8,642 bases of DNA from assembly GCA_019314185.1 (NCBI GenBank), contig JAFCZU010000111.1:1-8642 (forward strand). Reading direction: 5' to 3'. The position numbers and the translations under genes were made by a program. A model generated the notes under the pieces. The model had not been told where the DNA came from. It did not search any database and worked only from the letters and a program-made list of their open reading frames with translations. Source of the DNA: Deltaproteobacteria bacterium. GTDB lineage: Bacteria > Desulfobacterota > Desulfobacteria > Desulfobacterales > ETH-SRB1. Positions 1-6,087 of this stretch are shown here, piece after piece (position 1 is the first letter of the stretch; every line of letters begins with the position of its first letter).

Positions 1-3
1 TCC

Positions 4-64
4 ATCACGGTCTCTTTCTCCTGGTTTTTGTTGGCAAACTCTAACCATAGAGAGAGATCGTGAT
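4..64. repeat. Long imperfect inverted repeat (hairpin)
   Basis: Bases 4-19 pair with 49-64, giving a 16-bp stem with two G-U wobbles (10/58 and 16/52) around a 29-base loop. The arms read ATCACGGTCTCTTTCT and AGAGAGAGATCGTGAT. It lies in a non-coding stretch at the window edge and is followed by AT-rich sequence (TTTAATCAATTTTTAG). It could be a transcript-end structure, a regulatory hairpin or the end of a small mobile element; nothing in the sequence decides between these. Confidence 0.45.
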
Positions 65-307
65 TTAATCAATTTTTAGACTATGTAAACACTTTTGAAC
101 GTTACCAATGATTTTAGCACATTGTTACCATGAATGAAGATGCACTGCCAGCCGAGTTGCCAAAGGACTTTGATCTGGAGCAATATATCATGCCGACCCG
201 TTTGACGGATGCCACTGAGGACGGCGGTTTGTTCGGTATTCGATTTGGGTAGGCGTAGCGATTCTCATGAAGGTTAGTGATGCCAAGCTACTAATTTTAT
301 AGAATAG

Positions 308-321
308 CCAGCTTAAGCTGG
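308..321. repeat. Perfect 14-bp palindrome
   Basis: CCAGCTTAAGCTGG is its own reverse complement. It sits just after the in-frame TAG at 300-302 inside the broken upstream gene. It could be an operator-like dyad, but it may simply reflect the encoded residues QLKLV. Confidence 0.3.
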
Positions 322-521
322 TTCTCATTGAGGCGTTACAACGGCAACTTTGGAGCCAAAATCATCCTGGTTCAACGTCGAATCCTGTTCTCTTTCAGGC
401 TCTGTCCGTCAGTTGGCAAGGGCTCGAAAATGAAGCGGGAGGCGCGTATTTTGGAGAGATATGCGCTTTCTCGTACCTCCAAACATCAGAACCGGCACGC
501 CACCCGGGAAACTTTCCACGC

Positions 522-531
522 GGGATCTCCC
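522..531. promoter_or_regulatory. GGGA-N2-TCCC dyad, possible activator site
   Basis: GGGATCTCCC matches the half-site layout (GGGA, two bases, TCCC) of the two repeats upstream of the sigma-54 promoter at 5822-5831 and 5853-5862. By eye, this dyad occurs only four times in the window: twice here ahead of the kinase gene and twice ahead of the effector operon. It could allow the activator to control its own operon. It lies in a possible coding frame and no good sigma-54 promoter was found after it. Confidence 0.25.
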
Positions 532-569
532 CTCTTTTTCAAAACTTTGATCAAAACTGTAAAACCGAA

Positions 570-579
570 GGGATGTCCC
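570..579. promoter_or_regulatory. GGGA-N2-TCCC dyad, second copy before the kinase gene
   Basis: GGGATGTCCC has the same half-sites as the copy 48 bp upstream and as the paired sites at 5822 and 5853. It is 116 bases before the kinase GTG. The shared dyad is visible in the sequence; that the activator binds it is inferred. Confidence 0.25.
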
Positions 580-673
580 GAAGGCCCGCGAAAGCCCGGG
601 TGGAAAGAGTCGCCAATGGTCGATGGGTGTGCCCTTCAGCGGATGTAAAAACCAAATCGCTGCGTTTATATGA

Positions 674-680
674 AAAGGAA
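674..680 (+). promoter_or_regulatory. Ribosome binding site that decides the kinase start
   Basis: AAAGGAA lies 5 bases before GTG 686, a normal distance, and about 14 bases before ATG 695. It favours GTG 686, whereas the ATGA overlap with the upstream frame favours ATG 695. The two starts differ by only three residues. Confidence 0.5.
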
Positions 681-685
681 ATAAA

Positions 686-2839
686 GTGGTGGCAATGAAA
701 TTACTTCGTTTCGAATTATTAGGTTTAAAGGGTTCGTTTACGGGCATGGTCTTCGCCTTTCCCCCGCCGAACATGACTGACATCAGTCATATTTCCGCCG
801 AGGTTCAGAAGTTGGGTGAGGAAAATCAAGATTCTACAATAGAAATTGTCGGCGAGGTTTTTTCTCATCTACAGGAGACACTTCCCAAAGACATTATGGG
901 AAGATTGCAGGCATCAAGAGACGTCGTCCTCTCTCATCTTTTCACTGATGTGTATCCGTGGGATAAAACATTGGAGGCCGTCGATGATCTATGGCCCACA
1001 TGGGGTGCACCGTGGCTCCTTGCCGCCAAGTCCTGCTTGGAAGGTAAATGTTACGATAAAGCGCTTGATTATATCCTTTCGGCGGAGAGGCTCCTTTTTG
1101 TCGGTGATGGATATCTAATTAGTATCGTCGATAAGTTACGTAAAGACACAATAGGCTTTGACTCAAGGAAAATAAAAAAAAGGGACATCAACCTTGAGGC
1201 TAACTTGATTATAACCCGTCACAAGCCAACAGTTATAAATTTCGATAGATATGCTTCGCGGGCTAAAATTATCAAAAAGCGTGATGCGTTTCGTAATGCC
1301 ATCGAAAAATGCTTAAAGATCCATGGTAACGATCCCAAGGAATGGTTCATTGAAAAGGATTATTCAGAGCTTTCTTCTGCTGGTGGCATGTGCATGTATG
1401 TCAACATGGTTGCTATCGTCTCTCAAACTCAAGATCATGATTTCACCTTCTGGAATCATACAGCTATCGGTTTTCTCAAGAAAAGCTTATCTGTAGAACG
1501 GCCTAAAGATCCAAGTAAGTCCTTATTAGATGTTTATCCATTAACAAGGTTGTGTGAAACATATGCTAATATGGTTGCGTATAAGCCACAGGTTTTTTCG
1601 GAAGAAGAAGCCATACATGATTTAGAACAAATCGAATTTTACGCTACAAAATTAGCTAATGAATCAAGATCCAACACATATGGGATGATGCGTAAACTTA
1701 CTAGGATATACCAGTCCAATGCCCGATTTCTACGAATGAACGAGGCGCCCCAGTGTGAGATAGATGAGGCTGTGCAGAAGGCTAAACGATTTTTCGAAGG
1801 AATGATGATTTATGCGTATCCGAATTTACCTGCCAAACCAAAAATCGCAAAAGACTTTTCAAAGTTCCTCGCCGATTTCGGACATTTTGATGAGGCAAAA
1901 ACAATCGCAGACCAATATTTTGGAGATTCCGGAAATCTTAAAGTTCTGGTTGAAGTTGCATCAAAATACAAAAAAGGCAGCCGCAAGAGTGCTGTGAAAG
2001 AGCTGACGAGAACACTAAAAGATGAAGAAAATGCAAAGCATATATTGGGGTATGCCAGTTTGCTGGTTTTCTATATACAGAAAATGATTTCAGATGGTGC
2101 AACCATCAAAAAATTTGTGATAGCTTCAGCCAGAAAAGAGATAAAAAACAAGATAGGGGTTTTGATTAAGTCTTGCGTGTTCTTTATAGATACAAAGAAG
2201 GTGGATCAAGCCTACCGATATTTCAAGGTTTTGGAGTGGGCGGATGGTGACGATTTGTCTGGAAATGTTGTGCATCTCGGAGCGCGGATCAATTTACTGA
2301 GAGTAAAGGCGGAACATCTTACTGCAGACGAAGCCGCTTCTTGGATTCTGGCCAAGCTGAATAAAAAACCTTCGCTTAAAAATGACCCTTACCTCTGCAG
2401 TATTTTGTTGAGTACCTATGCACAGGGTGCAACTATTCAACTCGATTCACGAACCCTCAGAAAGCTGAATGCGAATATCTCAAAGGCTCCCGATGCCGTC
2501 AATTTCTATGATATATTAAAATGGCAAATTGCCTCGGGTAATCTTGATAATTGGGCGGAAAATTTCCTCCATGCTGTCATGGAGTTCCCAAATGATTCAA
2601 AGCTTTTGAATTTACCAATTTTTCTTTGGGAAAACAATCCCGAGGAAGCGCCTTCCATACTTCGCAAAATCTTTCTGAAATCGTTTGAAGAGACAGATCT
2701 TCAGCCTTATATGGTGGAAGTTTGCCTGAAGCTGCCAGGCGATTTTTTTTTGCGAGTGAAGTCACATCCAAGCTGTTTAGCAAACTCAACACGCCTTGGG
2801 AAGACGAGCAGATGTGGAAGCGTTATCTCGGAGCTTTAA
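686..2839 (+). CDS. Sensor histidine kinase, N-terminal part (helical repeats), frameshifted at its end
   Basis: This frame holds the first part of a giant sensor kinase whose catalytic domain lies in the next frame. Residues 1-685 belong to the intact protein. The last 32 residues, after the T run at 2743-2751, are out-of-frame sequence ending at an early TAA. With one extra T, the reading passes directly from KLPGDFF to FASEVTSKLF in the frame of 2722-4008, giving a protein of about 1107 residues. No signal peptide or clear membrane span is visible, so it is probably cytosolic. The region is rich in amphipathic helices with TPR-like character (for example ACYDKALDYI-type pairs near residue 130 and FDEAKTIADQYF near 410), but I cannot assign a family. 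Its likely role is signal sensing ahead of a transmitter. It starts at GTG 686 (good ribosome site) or ATG 695 (coupled to the upstream frame). Kinase identity rests on the downstream half; the repeat assignment is inferred. Confidence 0.7.
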   Translation: MVAMKLLRFELLGLKGSFTGMVFAFPPPNMTDISHISAEVQKLGEENQDSTIEIVGEVFSHLQETLPKDIMGRLQASRDVVLSHLFTDVYPWDKTLEAVDDLWPTWGAPWLLAAKSCLEGKCYDKALDYILSAERLLFVGDGYLISIVDKLRKDTIGFDSRKIKKRDINLEANLIITRHKPTVINFDRYASRAKIIKKRDAFRNAIEKCLKIHGNDPKEWFIEKDYSELSSAGGMCMYVNMVAIVSQTQDHDFTFWNHTAIGFLKKSLSVERPKDPSKSLLDVYPLTRLCETYANMVAYKPQVFSEEEAIHDLEQIEFYATKLANESRSNTYGMMRKLTRIYQSNARFLRMNEAPQCEIDEAVQKAKRFFEGMMIYAYPNLPAKPKIAKDFSKFLADFGHFDEAKTIADQYFGDSGNLKVLVEVASKYKKGSRKSAVKELTRTLKDEENAKHILGYASLLVFYIQKMISDGATIKKFVIASARKEIKNKIGVLIKSCVFFIDTKKVDQAYRYFKVLEWADGDDLSGNVVHLGARINLLRVKAEHLTADEAASWILAKLNKKPSLKNDPYLCSILLSTYAQGATIQLDSRTLRKLNANISKAPDAVNFYDILKWQIASGNLDNWAENFLHAVMEFPNDSKLLNLPIFLWENNPEEAPSILRKIFLKSFEETDLQPYMVEVCLKLPGDFFLRVKSHPSCLANSTRLGKTSRCGSVISEL

Positions 2840-4008
2840 TTTCCGGTTTGTGTAGGGGGCAAATCGATTCCTGGTATGATCCCGATTTGTGCAGACAGAG
2901 AAGTGTCGATGCTGCAAAGTGGATTAATCGATGCCTACCGCGGGTCGGGGTTTGGAAATGGGCTCAGTGGCTTGGGACTGGCCGGGGCAATTTTGTGCGT
3001 GTGATTGTAGCAAGCCTCTCAGGAGACATTAAGGATTTACAAAGATCTCTTGATAATTCTGGTTTGACATGCGGGAAGTGGATTGATCAGATTGAGTTAT
3101 TTCTGAACCGATATCGAAAAACTGATTTTGCGTGCGCCGATTTGAATTTAGGTTCGGAGAAATGGAACGAGATTGAGGGGTTTTGTGTAGATGCGACCAG
3201 CAGATATACCCCTGATCAACAAGACTCGGATTATTGGCGTGGTCTGTACCGATTGATTAATGATTGGTGTTCGAAAATCGAAACGGATCAAATTACCGAA
3301 GTGTTACTGAACGCCTGGCTCGCCCTGCATCAAAACCTCGAAATATCGACTACGGAATCAATTGTTAAAGTGGTTAATGCTCCAGTCCATGATTTCAAAA
3401 ACCATAACAAGGCAGAATTTAACCTTTCCGACGAGTTGCCATCCACCAGGAAGGATATGTTTAATAACGTAGTGGAGAAAACACTTGAGTACCTCAACTT
3501 TCATAGGTATTCAGCTTTTGGCAGAGTTAATCTTTGCGATGTTCTGGCGGATGCCGCTTTTGATCTTCCTTTCGTTCAGACTAAAAAAAAAGATAATGCA
3601 TGGTCCTTACTGCCAAGGTTGTATGCTATTCGCCCCAAGCAGCCTGTTGAAGTCATGGCAGATCGAAAGCTTTTAGTCGAGGCTGTGAAGTCGCTCCTGA
3701 TGAATTCCACGAACCACACAGACTCAAGGAAACTGAAGGGATGGATTTGGGCTGAAGTTTTTCACGAGGATGGATATGGTGGTATAAGAATTATTGACAG
3801 TGGTCGTGAAGACAATGGCAAAATCCTTTCACCCAACATTATTGAACTATTGAACGATCCTAACGCAAAACCGTTTTCGTCAACCGGAAGCACAGGTTAC
3901 GGAACACGACTATGTCACAGAATTGTGAAGGCGCATGGGGGTAGTTTGACGTTTGCGCCAGGACCGGCTCATGTTGGATTAAAAGCGGAAATACATATAC
4001 CCCTTTGA
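2722..4008 (+). CDS. Sensor histidine kinase, C-terminal transmitter part (DHp-like and HATPase)
   Basis: This is the catalytic half of the kinase. True sequence starts after the T9 tract, at about residue 8 (FFFASEV); the first residues after ATG 2722 are an overlap artefact. Residue 223 is His in PVHDFKNH, which matches an H-box and is the likely phosphoacceptor (about residue 902 of the joined protein). The HATPase domain fills residues 310-428: N-box EAVKSLLMNST with Asn 328, G1 box IIDSGRED with Asp 359, an F-box-like KPFSS, and G2 box GSTGYGTRL at 389-397 followed by KAHGGSLTF. All ATP-binding motifs are present, so the domain should be active. The gene ends 19 bases before the response-regulator gene, which has its own strong ribosome site (AGAAGGAGA), pointing to a co-transcribed two-component pair. 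I see no start signal for separate translation of this half. Confidence 0.8.
   Translation: MPEAARRFFFASEVTSKLFSKLNTPWEDEQMWKRYLGALISGLCRGQIDSWYDPDLCRQRSVDAAKWINRCLPRVGVWKWAQWLGTGRGNFVRVIVASLSGDIKDLQRSLDNSGLTCGKWIDQIELFLNRYRKTDFACADLNLGSEKWNEIEGFCVDATSRYTPDQQDSDYWRGLYRLINDWCSKIETDQITEVLLNAWLALHQNLEISTTESIVKVVNAPVHDFKNHNKAEFNLSDELPSTRKDMFNNVVEKTLEYLNFHRYSAFGRVNLCDVLADAAFDLPFVQTKKKDNAWSLLPRLYAIRPKQPVEVMADRKLLVEAVKSLLMNSTNHTDSRKLKGWIWAEVFHEDGYGGIRIIDSGREDNGKILSPNIIELLNDPNAKPFSSTGSTGYGTRLCHRIVKAHGGSLTFAPGPAHVGLKAEIHIPL
2743..2751 (+). other. T9 tract at the kinase frame break
   Basis: Nine consecutive Ts join the two kinase frames. In the upstream frame they read GAT TTT TTT TTG; in the downstream frame TTT TTT TTT GCG. 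A tenth T, or one extra U added by polymerase slippage, restores a single reading frame. Runs of about nine or more A or T are known to support transcriptional slippage and phase variation in bacteria, but the same signature arises from a sequencing or assembly error. Confidence 0.65.
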
Positions 4009-4027
4009 TTAGAAGGAGACTTTACAG

Positions 4028-4228
4028 ATGATCAGAATTAACCGTTTTAGAAGGATATTGCTTGTTGATGACAAAGAAGTAAATCGACAAAGATACACTT
4101 CCATCATTTTAAAAAGCCTTAGCCCCGCCCCAAAAACCCCGATCGTGCCTTTAATTTCCTGGGCACAAGATGCTGAAGAAGCATTGACGTTTTTGAAAGC
4201 CGCCAGAGAAGAGGGGGCATCCCTTTAA
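4028..4228 (+). CDS. Sigma-54 response regulator, N-terminal receiver fragment
   Basis: This frame encodes the first half of a receiver domain. The strand RRILLVDDKE carries the acidic pair Asp14-Asp15 that binds magnesium, and residues 45-61 (AQDAEEALTFLKAAREE) form the expected helix. It stops at TAA 4226-4228, just before the phosphoacceptor strand, which continues in the +1 frame as NLLVTDLYMSPLDG. The break is therefore inside one domain and the true gene is 4028-5630, about 533 residues. The start is secure: AGAAGGAGA lies 8 bases before ATG 4028. Removing one G from the run at 4213-4217 would give EEGHPFNLLVTD, close to usual receiver sequence, so a one-base insertion is the simplest cause. 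A recoding site is also possible. Confidence 0.75.
   Translation: MIRINRFRRILLVDDKEVNRQRYTSIILKSLSPAPKTPIVPLISWAQDAEEALTFLKAAREEGASL
4212..4228 (+). other. RF2-like possible +1 frameshift site in the receiver domain
   Basis: The junction between the two frames reads AGGGGGCATCCCTTTAA. In the upstream frame CTT (4223-4225) is followed directly by TAA (4226-4228); an AGGGGG Shine-Dalgarno-like run lies 5 bases before CTT. The release-factor-2 gene of many bacteria uses AGGGGG, 3 bases, CTT and a stop to shift +1. Here a slip from CTT to TTT gives EEGASL-NLLVTDLYM, a continuous receiver domain. The spacer is 2 bases longer than in prfB, which should weaken it. A simple one-base insertion explains the data equally well. 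Confidence 0.35.
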
Positions 4229-4250
4229 TCTGCTGGTCACAGATCTTTAC

Positions 4251-5630
4251 ATGTCGCCACTTGATGGTATCTGGCTGATCAAGCAACTCAGGAGTAATGA
4301 TTTTTCACCCGATGAACTGGATGTAATACTCGTGTCTACCAAAGATGCAGCCATGGACAAAATCGGGGAAATTGAAAGTGTGACCTCGGATTGGATAGGC
4401 GACAGTGGGCGTGAATTAAAAAGGGTGCTGCGGCCCGAAATAAATGAGGGAGCTGGATCTGATGATCACGACGAGAAATTTCTAGAGGCAATCTGGGATG
4501 GGGTTTGGAAGAGAATGGATGAGCGTCTCGCAGAAAGCAAGAGAATAGTCTCAAGTCCGACGGTAGGTTCTACTTGGCAAGAAAAATTCATAACTGGGGA
4601 CAAGAAGCTAATTGATCTCATTAATTATGTAATAACAGCATTAAAGAATGATAAATATATGACGGTTCTTATAACTGGTGATTCAGGTAGCGGAAAAGGG
4701 CAGTTGGCGCGCTTGCTTCATGACGAAAGCGGAAAAAAGGGGAAATTCTATAAAATTGATTTAGCACGATTGGGTGGGAGCCCTGAACTTATTGGTTCAG
4801 CATTATTCGGACACGAAATAGGTGCTTTTACTGGAGCAATAAAACAAAGAATTGGCCCTATTGAGGACCAAACAGGCAAAGATGCAACAATTTTTCTTGA
4901 TGAAATCACCGAAGTTCCAATTGAAAAGCAATCAATACTTCTAAGCTTGATTCAGGATATGAAAATTCAGAGAGAAGGTGGAAATAAATGGAGATCTATC
5001 GAAAAAGTTCAATTTATTGTTGCGACAAACAGGAACATCGAAGCAGAAGTGCGGGATAAGAGATTTAGAGAGGATCTTTATTGGAGATTGAATATTTTGT
5101 GTATCCACATCCCTCCCTTAAGTGAACGAAAAGTAGACATTCCCTTGCTCATCAAGCACTTTTGGGACCAAGACCACTGTCCTCGCAATGAGAAAATTGG
5201 CGAAGATGCAATTAATTACCTTGCTGCAAAAAACTGGAAAGGTAGTGTCCGCCAGCTTAAAAATTATATAAGAAGGATTAAGGCCGCGTACCCCGAAGGG
5301 GCTCTAACTGTGGGGGTGCTTAAAAAGCATGACACGATGCAACCAGATGCAGCTACTACCTGTTATATCCCTCCTGAATTAGACACACTTAATAATCGGG
5401 TGTCGCATGTAATATTTCATGACATCCTTGCTGAATGTGCAGCGAAAAATAACGCTAAATCACCTGTCAAGAAAGAACTCTGTTCTCAGGTAGCTGAAAC
5501 TTATGGGCACTGGTTCCACAACGACACTGAAAAAGTTAGAAAAAAGATTGGGACTAAATTCGACCAGCATATCCGACCTGACGGGGATAACTGCTCTGTG
5601 TGTAAAGCTATATGGGATTCGCTCAAGTAA
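4251..5630 (+). CDS. Sigma-54-dependent response regulator, receiver end plus AAA+ activator domain
   Basis: This frame holds most of a sigma-54 enhancer-binding protein. The frame is open from 4227, so it begins with NLLVTDLYM (phosphoacceptor Asp at 4242-4244); ATG 4251 is just an internal Met. Counting from that Met: the receiver switch residue is in ILVST (26-30), though the usual KP near its end reads RP (61-62). The AAA+ domain has Walker A GDSGSGKG (143-150), the sigma-54-binding loop GAFTGA (191-196), Walker B IFLDE (214-218), sensor I ATNR (258-261), the arginine-finger segment FREDLYWRL (272-280) and sensor II GSVRQLKN (331-338). All parts for ATP-driven opening of a sigma-54 promoter are present. 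The last 100 residues do not show an obvious Fis-type helix-turn-helix; they contain a CSVC pair (448-451) and basic helices that may bind DNA. The sigma-54 promoter 297 bases downstream is its likely target. Confidence 0.85.
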   Translation: MSPLDGIWLIKQLRSNDFSPDELDVILVSTKDAAMDKIGEIESVTSDWIGDSGRELKRVLRPEINEGAGSDDHDEKFLEAIWDGVWKRMDERLAESKRIVSSPTVGSTWQEKFITGDKKLIDLINYVITALKNDKYMTVLITGDSGSGKGQLARLLHDESGKKGKFYKIDLARLGGSPELIGSALFGHEIGAFTGAIKQRIGPIEDQTGKDATIFLDEITEVPIEKQSILLSLIQDMKIQREGGNKWRSIEKVQFIVATNRNIEAEVRDKRFREDLYWRLNILCIHIPPLSERKVDIPLLIKHFWDQDHCPRNEKIGEDAINYLAAKNWKGSVRQLKNYIRRIKAAYPEGALTVGVLKKHDTMQPDAATTCYIPPELDTLNNRVSHVIFHDILAECAAKNNAKSPVKKELCSQVAETYGHWFHNDTEKVRKKIGTKFDQHIRPDGDNCSVCKAIWDSLK

Positions 5631-5712
5631 ATAATTCATAATCATAACAATCAAGCCTGGCCTGAAAACCAAGGAAACTCAAAAGATACAGCCTTTCAAA
5701 AATTCTATCTGC

Positions 5713-5727
5713 CAAAAGATTCTTTTG
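5713..5727 (+). terminator. Weak hairpin after the activator gene
   Basis: CAAAAG and CTTTTG form a 6-bp stem with a 3-base loop, followed by ATTCTTTACC. It lies 83 bases after the activator stop. The stem is AT-rich and there is no clean T run, so it is at best a poor terminator. No other terminator candidate was seen between the two operons. Confidence 0.15.
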
Positions 5728-5812
5728 ATTCTTTACCCCCAGATTCCTCTACACAAACACAATTTTTTCACTAAAATTAGCATAAAGATTATATCCGCCC
5801 GCTTATCCTTCA

Positions 5813-5831
5813 CCCTCCAGCGGGAAATCCC
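5813..5831 (+). promoter_or_regulatory. Upstream activator site, copy A
   Basis: CCCTCCAGCGGGAAATCCC contains the dyad GGGA-AA-TCCC (5822-5831). An almost identical block lies 31 bp downstream, about three helical turns, so both would face the same side of the DNA. Its centre is about 126 bp before the predicted start of transcription, the usual range for sigma-54 activator binding sites. Binding by the activator encoded just upstream is inferred from position and repetition. Confidence 0.6.
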
Positions 5832-5843
5832 ATTCCTATTTGT

Positions 5844-5862
5844 CCTCCCGCAGGGAAATCCC
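5844..5862 (+). promoter_or_regulatory. Upstream activator site, copy B
   Basis: CCTCCCGCAGGGAAATCCC repeats copy A, with the core GGGAAATCCC (5853-5862) identical. Its centre is about 95 bp before the predicted transcription start. The AT-rich stretch between this site and the promoter (around 5897-5920, including TATAAAAAATATTTTG) could help the DNA loop that brings the activator to the polymerase. Confidence 0.6.
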
Positions 5863-5926
5863 TAAAGCAAACAGCACCTGTCCTGTCTAACCAATTGAAT
5901 TTCCTATAAAAAATATTTTGAAAGCC

Positions 5927-5942
5927 TGGCAAGTATTTTGCT
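5927..5942 (+). promoter_or_regulatory. Sigma-54 (-24/-12) promoter of the effector operon
   Basis: TGGCAAGTATTTTGCT matches the sigma-54 consensus TGGCACG-N4-TTGCW at all but one position, with the required 10 bases between the GG (5928-5929) and the GC (5940-5941). The predicted start of transcription is near 5953, leaving a leader of about 135 bases before the RibA-like gene. A GAFTGA-bearing activator is encoded directly upstream and two activator-type repeats lie at proper distance, so the assignment is strong for a sequence-only call. Confidence 0.85.
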
Positions 5943-5952
5943 CTTAAAAACA

Positions 5953-6087
5953 ACTGAGCGCTCGAGAAAAAGTTATTCAGCGAATTGGCTTTAAGCCCTT
6001 AGGCTGAGGTCGGGCAAGAAAAGAGTTTTTTGTGAGGTGAATTTTTTCAGGATGATGATGGCTTTAACAAGGTAGGGAGGAATTCTC
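5953..6087 (+). other. Transcript leader of the effector operon
   Basis: This stretch between the sigma-54 promoter and ATG 6088 has no gene. It contains small hairpin potentials (GGCTTTAAGCC near 5987, AGCC-CTTA-GGCT just after it) and two T-rich runs, but no riboswitch class that I recognise. It ends in a strong ribosome binding site, AGGGAGG at 6074-6080, 7 bases before the ATG, so translation of the first operon gene should be efficient once transcribed. Confidence 0.5.

Larger units (their letters stand above)
500..603. repeat. Interrupted GC-rich inverted repeat
   Basis: CCACCCGGG (500-508) pairs with CCCGGGTGG (595-603), CTTT (512-515) with AAAG (591-594), and CGCGGG (519-524) with CCCGCG (585-590). 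That is 19 paired bases with two 3-base bulges, enclosing about 60 bases. It falls in the broken gene ahead of the kinase. In RNA it would fold into a long hairpin upstream of the kinase start; whether it regulates anything is unknown. Confidence 0.35.
130..698 (+). pseudogene. Broken small gene of unknown function upstream of the kinase
   Basis: I do not recognise this protein. A 40-residue reading frame opens at ATG 130 (MNEDALPAELPKDF...) and stops at 250-252. Another frame is open from 219 and reads protein-like sequence (RYSIWVGVAILMKVSDAKLL) to a TAG at 300-302, then runs on unbroken for 131 codons to TGA 696-698, with segments such as GGAYFGEICAFSYLQ and a Trp-rich end (KEIKWWQ). Read together, this suggests one protein of about 190 residues broken by a frameshift near 215-235 and an amber codon at 300 that could come from CAG. 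Its TGA overlaps ATG 695 of the kinase gene as ATGA, typical of translational coupling. No clear Shine-Dalgarno site precedes ATG 130. Alternatively, the open frame is chance; the coupling and the residue make-up are the only arguments for it. Confidence 0.35.

Noticed and set aside
1..22. Possible start of a minus-strand gene at the window edge (AGGAG at 22-18, then GTG/ATG at 8-3).
   Set aside because: Only a few bases of coding could be present, and the ribosome-site-like run overlaps the hairpin; there is not enough to call.
369..385. GGTTCAACGTCGAATCC resembles a tRNA T-arm.
   Set aside because: No acceptor stem, anticodon arm or CCA end can be matched around it, and it falls in a possible coding frame.
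328..648. A 106-codon plus-strand frame before the kinase gene.
   Set aside because: The sequence is very basic with no domain-like pattern, and another frame over the same DNA reads more like protein and ends coupled to the kinase.
4251..4260. Independent translation start of the activator at ATG 4251.
   Set aside because: No ribosome site precedes it, and the conserved receiver strand with the phosphoacceptor Asp lies upstream in the same frame, so this Met is internal.
5628..5774. The activator frame stays open for about 46 codons after its TAA, with Gln/Asn-rich sequence.
   Set aside because: The composition follows from AT-rich intergenic DNA; nothing looks like a conserved domain, and the operon's regulatory region begins just after it.
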